A DNA stretch of 64,000 bases from Pyrenophora tritici-repentis (lineage: Eukaryota; Ascomycota; Dothideomycetes; Pleosporales; Pleosporaceae): contig NC_089390.1 in assembly GCF_003171515.1 (NCBI RefSeq), positions 1,488,001 through 1,552,000 of the forward strand, in the 5' to 3' direction. The position numbers were made by a program, and so were the translations under genes. This document shows, piece after piece, positions 1 to 10,618 of the stretch. The notes under the pieces are model-generated. The model saw only the letters and a list, made by a program, of their open reading frames with translations, did not search any database and had not been told where the DNA came from. Positions within the stretch are counted from its first letter, which is position 1; every line of letters begins with the position of its first letter.

Positions 1-280
1 ATGAATGAGATGCATCGTCTTGTAATATGAGCGTCTTTTTTCTTATCCACGCTACAAAACTCCAAGCATGACTTTAAATGTAAGCTAGAACCGACGCTGA
101 AGAAGATTTTCTTCAAGTTTATGACGTGCTTTTTACTGTAGGATATGTACCACTGCATGTTCAACGGTCCTTGCTTTGTAGTTTGTGTAATGCCAGCAAC
201 GTGTACAACACAACACGCCACTGTCTACACACAACATAACCATGATACCAGTCTATCCAATCCACCCGTGTTGCATACGC

Positions 281-1309
281 CTATACCTCGCCTTCAATAT
301 CCGCCACCCTCGGCAACTTATGCAGCCGTAGTCCACAAAACCTCGCAACAAGCTCAACCTATTCCTCGTCAGCTTAGACACATCCCAAACCCCCCACTCA
401 CACACTTGTCACATACATTCTGCTGCATTGTCTCCACATCCTCCATACTGTTCCCCAGGCGCCTACTCGCCCGCATATGCCACGCAGTCTCCCTAGGTAA
501 GTTCTGAATCATGATACCGGATAGTACCACGAGCTCTGATTCTATGCCGCTGAGGATGCTGTGGTCTGAAAGGAAGAGGCCGTAGGTTATTTCCTTGCTT
601 ATCCATTCTGTGCGGGTGAGGGCATGTAGTTAGTATCAGCTGTGGTGAGGATGGGTAGAGTGGGACGGAAATGGGATGGAATGGGATGGGAGGGTGGCTT
701 ACCAAAATCTTTATGAGATGCGAGGACGTCGTTGATGCCGGTTATGTTGTGCTTGTATAGTTTGCTTAGCCATGCGTTGCCGCGTTCGAAGTTTGCTTCG
801 TCGCATTGCCATCCTTCTCTGTGTGTTTGGTCAGCTGATTTGGTCTCGGTTCTGTCTAAGTGGCATTGTCGATATCGTTGCTGCTGCTGCTGCTGAGCAG
901 TCGTACCTAGAGAAGCTGTAATCTTTATCTTCGGGCGCGGTAACGTCGTCGAGGAAGAATATGGCGTCGAGAGGCTTGCAGACTCCTACGATCGGAACGA
1001 GCTTGACTAATGTTTCTCGTATCCTCCGCATCAGCGCTTTTCGTTGCTCTGAGTCTTGGTACTCGGGCCGCTGGATCAGCTGTTTGTAGAGGAGGGGTAC
1101 AAAGTTGTATTGGCCACCGCCTACCATGGCTGCAAGCTAATTTTGCTCAGTGTGTAGCTCATACATTTGGAGGGGATTGGTACCAGTAATAAGTACCACT
1201 TGTCATCCCCGAGTGTCTTCGATGGGAATTGCTCTTCCACGGTCTTGAACAGAGTCAGAGCCTCTTTATCAGTAGGATCCGGAATAATTGGAATCTCTTT
1301 GGTTGCCAT
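281..1309 (-). CDS. AhpD / carboxymuconolactone decarboxylase-like protein, 5 exons
   Basis: Exons, transcript order: 1309-1165, 1129-907, 818-703, 607-417, 358-281, joining to 753 nt (250 aa). All junctions are GT-AG and keep frame. The product resembles the fungal AhpD-like (carboxymuconolactone decarboxylase-like) family: an all-helical protein with a KLVPIVGVCKPLDAIFF stretch (about residues 77-93) and a late ETAWHMRASRRLGNS helix. I do not see the CxxC redox pair of true AhpD, so peroxidase activity should not be assumed; the substrate is unknown. No signal peptide or membrane segment is visible. Intron 2 carries a short CTG run (about 880-897). The last exon (26 codons) was placed because reading straight through ends in a low-complexity tail, whereas splicing restores a conserved-looking VELVARFCGLRLHKLP end. 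Family call moderately sure, structure good. Confidence 0.78.
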
Positions 1310-1815
1310 TGTAATGCTTTTGTTGTTAAGAGGCTACAATGGATTCGATAGATGATGGTGTATTATGTGGTAGATCTATGGACTACTATCATGTGTGCAC
1401 CTAGTGTGGTGATCTTCCGATGTTCGGAAAGCTTGGGATGATGACATGGTGGAAGGTCCGAATGTGACGCGTCTTCGGCACGCGTTGACTACCGGTAAGT
1501 ATGGCGGGGTAATCTTGGAAGTCCCCTCTGCAATTATCACATGCCGGGTAGCACTTTTGGGAATGTTACGATAACAGTAGTTCAATTGGTTTCATTCTTG
1601 AACATGGACTACACTTACGTGACTGCTACTTCACTCTCACTGTAACCTTACTTATTACTCACTCGTTCATCCCGCTGTGGAAATCCGATTATTCCGGGAC
1701 AAGGAATTTACAAAATTTCCAATTCCATTCATGTGAAGTAAATGAGTGTATCTCCACACCATATTTACCAGATCAAGGCATCGGCCTACATGGTAGCAGG
1801 CGCGGCAGCACCAAC
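1310..1815. other. Intergenic, 5' side of the AhpD-like gene and 3' side of NMT1
   Basis: No coding sequence is supported. The short open frames here lack family resemblance. The stretch should hold the AhpD-like promoter; no specific binding sites could be recognised. Confidence 0.5.
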
Positions 1816-1928
1816 AATGTGGGTGATATAAAATACTGGACAGTGTGGGCAAGCACCTAATAGACGTGTCTGGTGACTATAGTGGCTTTTTTACACTAGT
1901 ATGTCCAGTATTTTATGACACCCGGGTG
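1816..1928. mobile_element. MITE-like inverted-repeat element, copy 1 (overlaps NMT1 3' end)
   Basis: This stretch matches 7156-7268 along its length (about 9 differences in the ~108 alignable bases, mostly transitions). The right end CACCCGGGTGTCATAAAATA (read on the minus strand) is the inverted complement of the left end of copy 2. The left end of copy 1 (1816-1820) has decayed. No transposase is present, so it is a non-autonomous element. Bases 1899-1928 are translated as the last ten residues of NMT1 and 1896-1898 are its stop codon. Confidence 0.75.
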
Positions 1929-3057
1929 AACGACAGTCTTGCTGGACATGGTCTCAAGACGCTTGAACCCACCATGCTGCTTAACACCCTCCTGCAAAAC
2001 CACCATTCTCTTCTGGTCGCCTGTCGGATCATCAGCCTCCTGCTCCAGGCCCCACGCCAAGTACTCATTCGTATAGTTTGGAGTGAATCCGTCATCCAGC
2101 ACACCAAGCCTCTTGCCATAACGCGTTACTTTCTCCCAGTCACGCTTGACATTCTGCAAATCAGGGCTGAAGTACGCAAAGCTGCGCTCGAAGATCTTGC
2201 GGTTGACTGGAGTGTTCATGGCAGACTTGAAGTTGCAGAACATGTCCCAGGCTTCGTCGGGAGAAGCAAGAACGAAGTCCGTTGCGCGCTTGCAGGCGCG
2301 GAGGAAGGCGCGGACTTTCTCTGGGCTCTTCTCGATGAAGGTATTGTTTCCAATGTATAAGATGCTGCAAAAGCAGCAGCATCCAAGCTGAGCGAGCTCA
2401 TCGATACGCAACATCTTGACTTCGTCGCGCGAGCGGTTTTGACTGACAAGCCACTCCTCGAGCTCCACCATCTGTACATTCTCCAATCCAATGCCGGCGT
2501 CAATCTCTCCGGTGATGATGGAGCGTGTAACGTTCATACCGACACGTACAGCCTGGTAGTCGTCGGGCGACATACCATAGTGCGCAGTGAGTTCATCCAA
2601 CTGGATCTTGCCAAACTCGCCAACATAGCCAATCTTCTTTCCTTTGAGGGTAGTAAAGTCAGGGGTGATCCCAGAAGAGGTCAAGTATACAACGCCTGTG
2701 AAAGGCTCGTTGAGTAGAGAGCCGATGGACTGGACTGGAAAGCCGCGAGCGGCTGCAGCGAGGGTGTGAATCATGGCCTTGAAGCCGAGATCGACTTTGC
2801 CGGAGCCAATGATCTCAGTAACATCCTAATCCGGTAAGTTACTTCATGCTAGATGGATTGGGCTTGAACATACGCTTGGGTCATTGGGCTCCAGGAGAGC
2901 AACCTTGATGCCTTCGTCTTTGAAGTATCCCAGACTCTGTGCGAGATACAGAGGGGCGTGGTATGGCGTAGCGTGCCTGCTCTTGTTAGCAAATGCCTTG
3001 TGAAACCAGGCGTGAACCGCACCAATTGGTCAAGAATGTGATCTTGTCAGTCGACAT
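1896..3057 (-). CDS. nmt1: Thiamine pyrimidine precursor synthase (THI5/NMT1), 3 exons
   Basis: Makes hydroxymethylpyrimidine phosphate, the pyrimidine half of thiamine, from pyridoxal phosphate and a histidine of the protein itself; it is a single-turnover, iron-dependent enzyme in the family. Exons 3057-3023, 2976-2874, 2825-1896 join to 1068 nt (355 aa). The N-terminus reads [12 protein letters not shown], followed by [12 protein letters not shown]. The substrate histidine is His66 (in MIHTLAAA) and the iron-binding CCCFC motif is at 195-199, both at the positions known for yeast Thi5. The usual length is about 340 residues; the extra C-terminal ten residues ([10 protein letters not shown]) and the stop lie inside a MITE-like element (1816-1928), so the native end has been replaced or extended. 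Expression should be repressed by thiamine through the TPP riboswitch in the leader. Function is very sure. Confidence 0.95.
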
Positions 3058-3076
3058 CTTGACTTGTGTGCGGATG

Positions 3077-3279
3077 CTATACTAGTCAGAACGCCAATAG
3101 CGAGGGGAAGGGGACATCATGAAGCAGCAGTAGTCCTTCGCGCTGGAATTATCCAGATCAAGTTTAAACGGTATAATCTCAGAACAAGCCACCAACAACC
3201 GAGACTCCCGTGAAGGAGGCACAATTGCTGATGACCTGAACACCCGCCATGCTTTGCTTCTGATGGTTGAGATGGGTAC
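3077..3279 (-). promoter_or_regulatory. Probable 5'-UTR intron of NMT1 carrying the riboswitch
   Basis: On the minus strand a donor CAG|GTACCC sits at 3279 and an acceptor CTGACTAGTATAG ends at 3077, 19 nt before the NMT1 ATG. A second donor-like CAG|GTCATC lies at 3235, between the first donor and the riboswitch. Alternative donors flanking a TPP aptamer are how Neurospora NMT1 is regulated: ligand binding changes which 5' splice site is used and whether upstream ORFs stay in the mRNA. The splice sites are read from sequence; their use is inference. Confidence 0.5.
3131..3206 (-). ncRNA. TPP riboswitch (THI element) in the NMT1 leader
   Basis: The minus strand shows both signature halves of the thiamine pyrophosphate aptamer. 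The pyrimidine-sensor half CTGAGATTATACC is at 3182-3170. The pyrophosphate-sensor half GATCTGGATAATTCCAGCG is at 3159-3141. An AGTC...GACT pairing (3205-3202 with about 3135-3132) can close helix P1. It lies about 75-150 nt upstream of the NMT1 start, on the same strand, as in known fungal THI genes. The outer limits of P1 are approximate. Confidence 0.93.
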
Positions 3280-3912
3280 CTGATGATGCCATTCTGGGCA
3301 TCTCTTCTACTTGACCGAGATGGAATCCTGGAGTGCGAAGGGTAAAGCCAGCAAGGCCCTGCAATGCTGGTTCGATGATAGCATCGTACCAAAGTGGAGG
3401 ATTGTATGTGGATGTAATGCTTGAATGATAAAACGGCTCAAGAGTTGTGAAACGAGAAGTAGTGTTCGATCACGGAACAATTCCTGCTACTTATATCATT
3501 TACATGTACTACAGATTTGTTGAGCTTGATGGCGTGTGAACGGCTCATATGCGATGCAGGTGTATTGGTAAACAGCGGGGCAGTGAGGGGCAGAAGAACA
3601 CTACACGTCGATCTGCGTCATGCAACCGCACGGATGAATGTCCCTTGCCAGCTCCTACTCGTCAGAAACTTGCTCTCATAGAGTTACGGTTCGCTAACAT
3701 TAATGCAGATGGCTCAGTTTGGAGTTTCTCTGTGCCTAGACACACGGCAGCGCATGGTAAAGTGGGGGTCAAAGGTGCTTCATCGGGAAGAATTGGTTGG
3801 CTAGTTCGCATATTGACAATCAAATGCTTTGTGGTTCAAAAAGACGTGGTATGGTTTGAAATAAACCCTCGTAATCGGCAAAAATAAGTGCGGTGACTGG
3901 CCGTCACTCTAG
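3280..3912. other. Intergenic between NMT1 leader and homeobox gene 3' end
   Basis: Should hold the NMT1 promoter. The 112-codon plus-strand frame at 3549-3887 resembles nothing I know and shows no domain; I do not call it a gene. Confidence 0.45.
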
Positions 3913-5987
3913 CTACCAGAGCCAACATTCGGAAAGACCCAGGGTGCCCTCCAGCCAGCCAGCACCGAAACTTTCAAGCCCAAATTCCCCGTTGTCAATC
4001 CCAGGAAGTCCCGATTCACAACCACTGTCTAAGGCATTGTCCCGATCGCACAAGTCCTTGCCGCTTGTATCTACATAATCACGATCCCAGACCAGGGGAA
4101 TGAAGCTTCCAAAAGTTCCATCGAGTGGTGAACGCGATAACATTGTATCTGTATCCGCGATTTCAAAGCTTGAGTCAAGGCCATCTACGATCATACGATC
4201 CGACTCGTGTTGGTGTTGTTGCCGTACTGGGAGATCAGTGTGCATTCTGGCAATCTTGGGTAATGCGTTCGGTCGCCCTTCACTCGAAGTCGGGCGTTTT
4301 TTGCTTGGGTCAGCTCCTGCAACTAAATTGGTGTGTTCCTTCCAATCTGTCATTGTTGAACCATCTTTGAAGTGCTTAGCGATATGCCTTTCTCTTGCTT
4401 CCCATGTCTTAAGCTCATGTCCGCAAAAGCCACAGATCCAGTCTTCAGCCGTTTCATCTCCTGTTTCCCCTCTCCTCCAAAGATCTCTGACTTCTCCATC
4501 TAGGGGCGCTTTGTGAAAGTTGTTGACGTGTTGTCGCAAATGATCAGGTCGCAGGAATGTTCTCTCGTGCTCGCTCTTGTTTGCGCATTCTGATATGCGA
4601 TGAGCAAGTAGTAAGTGATCTTCACTAGGATCTGGAATTTTGCAGAAGACGCAGTACGTAGAAATAGCCGTGCGGGATGCAACATGAAGGCTGGGTCCAG
4701 TAAGTAAGCATGTCCACTTCCGCTTCGGCCGGTGTTGAGTTTCCTCGTGACGACGCCATGACTTGTGCGCGATACGTTGATAACAGAAAGTGCATTGCCA
4801 TGTCTCCGAACCGTTACCCTTGGCGGAGATGGTTGAGACTGTCGGTTCGGATTGGATGTGCAAGGCATGAGGTGTAGCAAATAAGACGCCAAGCTGACCG
4901 TAGTCTTTCTTCTTGCCTCTTCGAGAAGTAGGAGGAACTTCGATCTCCTGGCTGTAGCTACTACTAGCCGAGCAGGATATATCTGGATAATTGGGGTTGA
5001 ACCGCGCCGTCGGGCTCAAGGAATTCTTTTTCTTGACTGCTGGCGCTGTGCTGGAGCGTTTAGAGGTGGAAGAGCCTTCGTCTTCTGATGCAGAATCTGA
5101 TGCATTGTGTTTGAGAAGTTTTCCTCGTGCCCTCGCGTTCGTAAACCATGTATTGACCTGTTTCTCGGTTATACCGCATCGCTGGGCGAGCGAACGTTTA
5201 GTATCTGCGTCGGGATACGGATTCTTTCGATTTTCATGTAGCCATTCTCTCAAACAACGTAAGGCATGCGACTCAAGCTTGGTGGGTGGTCTTCGTGCTC
5301 CTGAACGTTTGATCCTGCTATTGCAGATTGGTGACTCTGGCGAAGATCGATATGCAATCGGATCGCAAGAAGAACATGTAGACAAATGATCGGGGTCGAT
5401 CAGTGCCGCAATTTCGCAGGCTGAACACCTTCTGGCAGCTGGTTTCTGCGAGAGGTGTTCTGGTTGTAACACGCTTGTAGTATCCAATACGGTGATCTGG
5501 GTCTTCGATTGTATGTCCTGGTGATTGATAGCATCAGGTACCATTGAAGTATCACCACTGCAATCACTGCATTTTAATCCCTCATCAGGATTGGTGATAT
5601 TCCAAAGTTGGCACGTGATACACTCGTCACGCTTATGGGCATGTGGTGGGGCCAGTAACTCAGTGTTGAAGCCTGCCCGTGTTGTAAACACATTGAGCTT
5701 AGTGATCACCGGCTCAACTGTAGATCCCGGTGCTCTCAGTCGTAATCGCCCATCAGACTGGAAGTTGGCGAGGCCACCATAGCCCACGCTAGAGAGTGAA
5801 GAAGACACTTGGTAGGTAGACGAGCTTGCGTGATGATTGGTCTAACTAAGATCAACTGAGTGGATATACGAGTATCGTCCGTAGTACTTACCTGAAAGTT
5901 TTCCTCATTTTCCAAGGTATTCGATCCATACCCGGAGTCGAATGACCAGATACTAGCGGCTTTGACCTTTCCTGGTGGAGGCAGCAT
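3913..5987 (-). CDS. Homeobox (TALE/KN-type) and C2H2 zinc-finger transcription factor
   Basis: Exons 5987-5892 and 5841-3913 give 2025 nt (674 aa). A homeodomain lies at about residues 205-268, with helix 3 reading VNTWFTNARARGK; the PYPD insertion between helices 1 and 2 marks the TALE/KN class. Zinc-finger-like segments follow: WQCTFCYQRIAHKSWRRHEE at about 379 and ICGFCGHELKTWEARERH at about 499, with further Cys/His residues between them. Upstream of the homeodomain, two CX2C-X13-CX2C modules occur (about 104-123 and 169-188). The rest is Ser/Pro-rich. Homeobox plus C2H2 proteins of this layout are common nuclear regulators in Pezizomycotina; the target genes are unknown. The intron was placed so that the phase-0 donor CAG|GTAAGT joins TAG|ACC; further upstream exons cannot be excluded. 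Confidence 0.85.
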
Positions 5988-7155
5988 GGTGTCCAAATGT
6001 AGATGTCGTTCAATAGTAGGTTCTTTGCTATGTATACTGACGAATGGCTTTTGTTCTACCCACGAAAAGAGCAGTCTGTGAGTATGAATTTCCAGAGAAA
6101 CTCCCCGCCTCGACGTCTACATACTATCAGCCTATTCTGAGATACAGGGTGTTTGTGGCTGTGCTGGACGCCTAACATGTATCGCTGTGGCGCTCCTGCG
6201 TATCCACGATTGGTTCAGGGCACTGTCAGCGCAGTCAGACGAACCGAAAACTTTACATAGTAGGCTTTTGGTTTTTTCCTGTTCGGAAACATAATCGATC
6301 CTGGGGTTTACTATGGATATGCAATTGGTAGTGGGAGAGCATTTGATGACTGGGTATTGTGGAATCACAGTATTATGTTTTGATAGGAACAGACAATACA
6401 GACAGTTTGATAATCTTAGAGCCATACGAATAATACAGGAAATGATAATATCGTGTCCCATGTAGCACTGCCTCCATATGTATTCTCATACAAACTGTAC
6501 AAGCGAGCTTGTTGTCATGCCCACCATCCAGGTATGCTCAATACCTCAAGGACAATGGCCATCAAGCTCACTCCAGACTTGGATGTATGCCTCAACTTGC
6601 ATGGTATATCTCCAGATTTGTCTTTGGAACGCGTCTATCTCGATAATCTTGGATCGGATCGTAAGGGCAGCGGTAGCTAGAGGGGCTGGTATCGTAATCG
6701 ATTTGAACCAAGGGCATTGCTTCCGTTGGAGTGGTAGTTCGAATTTCTGCGCTCGGATTTGGAAGCCTACAGTACCACAGATTGTAAGCTCGCCCAGGGC
6801 TCTAGAGCCATGCGCACTCAAAATGAGATCAATGGCGATACAGCCTTGATTGTGTAGAATGGCAAGTATGAAAAAACAAGCATGGGTTTAACATCAAACC
6901 TGGGGATTTGAGATATGCAAACCACAGGTAAAAAGAACTAGTAGTGGGAGTGGGTTAAGCCTCTGGTTCCGAGGAGCTCCATGACCGATGAGTGGAATGA
7001 AAAGGGTTGAGAGGATGCATCAAGGGTGGTGCGTGCATCGACACCGGGCGTCTATAGCAGCGCCTAGTGAGTCACTGATGGGCTGTTGTCCAGGCTTGGT
7101 GAGGGCATATGCCCAAACACGGTAATTGAGATGAAAGTAGTGGCTAAAACGGAAT
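5988..7155. other. Gene-poor spacer upstream of the homeobox gene
   Basis: Several frames of 75-123 codons exist on both strands (for example 6546-6821 minus, 6478-6849 plus), but none shows a domain, signal peptide or coherent exon structure. Presumably holds the homeobox-gene promoter. Confidence 0.4.
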
Positions 7156-7268
7156 CACCTGGGTGACATGAAATACTGGACAGTGTGGGCAAGCACCCAA
7201 TAGACGTGTCTGGCGACTACAGAGGCTGTTTTACACTAGTATGTCTAGTATTTTATGACACCCGGGTG
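7156..7268. mobile_element. MITE-like inverted-repeat element, copy 2
   Basis: 113 bp with ~27-bp imperfect terminal inverted repeats: CACCTGGGTGACATGAAATA at the left, and CACCCGGGTGTCATAAAATA when the right end is read in reverse complement. Flanking bases GAAT occur on both sides (7152-7155 and 7269-7272), a possible 4-bp target duplication (5 bp, GGAAT, if the last G is shared). No coding capacity. It lies 640 bp upstream of the tef1 start. Superfamily unassigned. Confidence 0.78.
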
Positions 7269-7908
7269 GAATGGAAGAAATGGACACGGTGTTGTGCATG
7301 GCGTAGTGGTGTCCGTAAGGCCTCAAAGACTCCGCTTGTAGTGGGGCAAAGTAGAGGATGATGGCAATGTCAAGTACCCCGCCAAAAGTTTTGCGGCAGA
7401 GAAGGCGCTGAGAGCCCGACCTTGGCGCACAAGTCGTTTCGGTTTGGTTTCAGCTTGTGAAGCAATCAGCCTGCTCACTTGAGACGGGAAAACTGTTTTG
7501 AACAGACAGCTAGATGAAAAGAAAGCTAATTCATGGCGATGACGAAGTGCTCAAAGACTCGCGTGAGGCAAGTGCTGCGGCTGTGGCGAGCCCATGGCGG
7601 GCGGTCAAGGAGGCTTTGGGGGAGTCAATGGGTCCATGGCCAATCAAGGCATGGCATTTTGCCGCGCTCGCTGTTTAAATCGTTCCAAGGTCGCAAAGTG
7701 AAGGAGTTTTCGACGCCCAACGGAGGCCTAGCGCCGAAAACTAGCACGGACCCACCCAGCCCTCCAGGTATATTAGCAACACTCGACCCCTCCATCTCTG
7801 AACTTTTCTCCTCGTCCAACTCATACCTTACACCGCGCGCTGTAAACCTGAGTACTCAAACACACTTCACCTCACCACACACAAACCAACAAACACAACA
7901 CCGCCAAT
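7269..7908 (+). promoter_or_regulatory. tef1 upstream region and pyrimidine-rich leader
   Basis: No gene supported. The last ~150 bases before the tef1 ATG are C/T-rich and then CA-rich (CACACACAAACCAACAAACA), typical of leaders of strongly expressed fungal housekeeping genes. No individual factor sites were identified. Confidence 0.5.
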
Positions 7909-9755
7909 ATGGGGTAAGTCATCTATCCCCGCTTCGAGCCTTCCGGTTCGCCATATCGCGCATCGGACCAGCTCCAGGCCGCCACTCACCCACTTCGAGA
8001 CCACTCTTACTAATAATGTCTGCAGTAAGGAGAAGATGCACATCAACGTGGTCGTTATCGGCCACGTTGACTCCGGAAAGTCCACCACCACCGGCCGTAA
8101 GCCCTCCCTCTCCGACAGACTGCGGGGTCACACAACTTACAATGGGATACAGACTTGATTTACAAGTGCGGTGGTATTGACAAGCGTACCATCGAGAAGT
8201 TCGAGAAGGTACGGCATCACTTTTCTTTGATTTGGATAGTCGCAGTTGTGCGCTTCAGCCTCTTCACCCGCGTTCTTTTTTCGCCTTATCGCGATGAGGG
8301 GCATTTTTTGGGTGGTGGGGTTGTGCGGACTTTTACGCGCTAGCGCTAGTCCGCATGCGGCCCTCGCGAAGTGCAACACCATGACGCACATCCGATTTCC
8401 CAAATTCGGTCACAAGATGCTAACAAACCCCATAGGAAGCCGCCGAACTCGGCAAGGGTTCCTTCAAGTATGCATGGGTTCTTGACAAGTTGAAGGCTGA
8501 GCGTGAGCGTGGTATCACCATCGACATCGCTCTCTGGAAGTTTGAAACTCCTAAATACTACGTCACTGTTAGTAAGTACTTTCACCTTCTCCTCTTTCTC
8601 CTTCACCTTCTCCTTGTCCTCCTTCCCCTCCCACTGACACTCTACTTAGTTGACGCCCCCGGTCACCGTGATTTCATCAAGAACATGATCACTGGTACCT
8701 CCCAGGCTGACTGCGCTATTCTCATCATCGCTGCCGGTACTGGTGAGTTCGAGGCTGGTATCTCCAAAGATGGTCAGACTCGTGAGCACGCTCTGCTCGC
8801 CTACACCCTCGGTGTCAAGCAGCTCATCGTCGCCATCAACAAGATGGACACCACCAAGTGGTCCGAGGACCGTTACCAGGAGATCATCAAGGAGACCTCC
8901 AACTTCATCAAGAAGGTCGGATACAACCCCAAGCACGTTCCCTTCGTGCCCATCTCCGGTTTCAACGGTGACAACATGATTGAGGCCTCCCCTAACTGCC
9001 CCTGGTACAAGGGTTGGGAGAAGGAGACCAAGGCCAAGGCCACTGGTAAGACCCTCCTTGAGGCTATTGACGCCATCGACCCTCCCAGCCGTCCCACCGA
9101 CAAGCCCCTCCGTCTTCCCCTCCAGGATGTTTACAAGATTGGTGGTATTGGCACGGTGCCCGTCGGTCGTGTCGAGACCGGTATCATCAAGGCCGGTATG
9201 GTCGTCACCTTCGCCCCCGCTGGTGTCACCACTGAAGTCAAGTCCGTCGAGATGCACCACGAGCAGCTTGTCGAAGGTGTTCCTGGTGACAACGTCGGCT
9301 TCAACGTCAAGAACGTCTCGGTCAAGGAGATCCGTCGTGGCAACGTTGCCGGTGACTCCAAGAACGACCCCCCCAAGGGTGCCGAGTCCTTCAACGCCCA
9401 GGTTATCGTCCTCAACCACCCTGGTCAGGTCGGTGCCGGTTACGCACCAGTCCTCGACTGCCACACTGCCCACATTGCTTGCAAGTTCTCTGAGCTCCTC
9501 GAGAAGATTGACCGCCGTACCGGAAAGTCCGTTGAGAACTCCCCCAAGTTCATCAAGTCCGGTGACGCTGCCATCGTCAAGATGGTTCCCTCCAAGCCCA
9601 TGTGCGTTGAGGCTTTCACTGACTACCCTCCTCTCGGTCGTTTCGCTGTCCGTGACATGCGTCAGACCGTCGCTGTCGGTGTCATCAAGTCCGTCGTCAA
9701 GGCCGACAAGGCCGGTAAGGTCACCAAGGCCGCTCAGAAGGCTTCCAAGAAATAA
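7909..9755 (+). CDS. tef1: Translation elongation factor 1-alpha, 5 exons
   Basis: Delivers aminoacyl-tRNA to the ribosomal A site in a GTP-dependent way; cytosolic. Exons 7909-7913, 8026-8096, 8153-8208, 8436-8571, 8650-9755 join to 1374 nt (457 aa), close to the usual 460. The first exon is only five bases (ATGGG) and is completed by TAAGGAGAAG to give [20 protein letters not shown]. The P-loop GHVDSGKST, the DAPGHRDF switch-2 motif and NKMD are present; domains 2 and 3 follow. The 227-nt intron 8209-8435 is in the region used as a fungal phylogenetic marker. Codon use in exon 5 is strongly C-ended (GGT/GTC/AAG/ATC), as expected of a very highly expressed gene. That bias also creates a 483-codon open frame on the opposite strand, which I treat as an artefact. 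Confidence 0.98.
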
Positions 9756-10618
9756 GCGCTCTCTTTTCGGATTGCTTGTTTCTCTTCTTTCGTCCTTAGA
9801 TACCTGGTTCTGGGGATGTGTGGTTGCTTCGGAAAAGCTGTGATGACTTTTGAAACGTGTCATGCATAACGGTCTGGGGTTCCTGGCGTCGTCCTTCCAT
9901 AGTTTCCATAATGATCTGAATGAAAACATGGTGGGCAATAAACTATACATTCTCCTTGTGATGCCATTGGATGTTGATATGTTGGTGTATCTAGCTACCC
10001 CATATCTGCTTACCCTTTGCCCCTCTCGGCCGACGCCTCTGGTACATGTAGCGGTCACGCGGAGAGGTATGCGCTGGCGACAAGCCAACTGCCTCATCGC
10101 GCACCAACATCAACTTCATGCTCTGACTTTGTATAAAAGGAATGCTTCGTATCACGCTTCTTTCGTGGTCTTATTTTGTATGGTGCGCTTTCCCTGTTGT
10201 CCCATGAAGTCACCGCCTGTCCAGCAAAGGCAGAATGCCCCCATTGCAGGAAGTAGCATTTGCCTACAGAGATAGAACCTTTAGTTAGTCTTGATATGCA
10301 AGCGTTATAATCTGAACTTTGTATAGCGTCGGGGCTCTTCTTTTCCGTAATGCCGATGGTGTAGCCACAGGTGAAAGGTACTACTGATTTGATAAATGCA
10401 TCTGCAGAATGCATTCAATCCAATCAAATCCTCCTATTCGTTTGAAAGCGATGCGGTAATCAATTCTTGCTACGTTGAACCTAATAAACTGAGAGATACT
10501 GTGGGTGGCGGATGGGTTGAATGGCCGACCCACTTTTCTGGCTTAGTTGGTGGCCGTTGCTTCCCAAACCAACCGTGGCATCGTTTTTCGACTTGTCATT
10601 CCATATCGCACGCAGACA
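9756..10618. other. tef1 3' region and intergenic spacer
   Basis: Holds the tef1 3' UTR and presumably the promoter of the downstream gene. No further coding sequence or RNA gene could be supported. Confidence 0.5.

Noticed and set aside
8980..9843. 287-codon plus-strand frame inside tef1
   Set aside because: Ser/Arg/Pro-rich +1 shadow of the real EF-1alpha exon.
8646..10097. 483-codon open frame antisense to tef1
   Set aside because: It mirrors exon 5 of tef1, is built of Gly/Leu/Asp/Val repeats that follow from the codon bias of tef1, and has no domain. A shadow of codon use.
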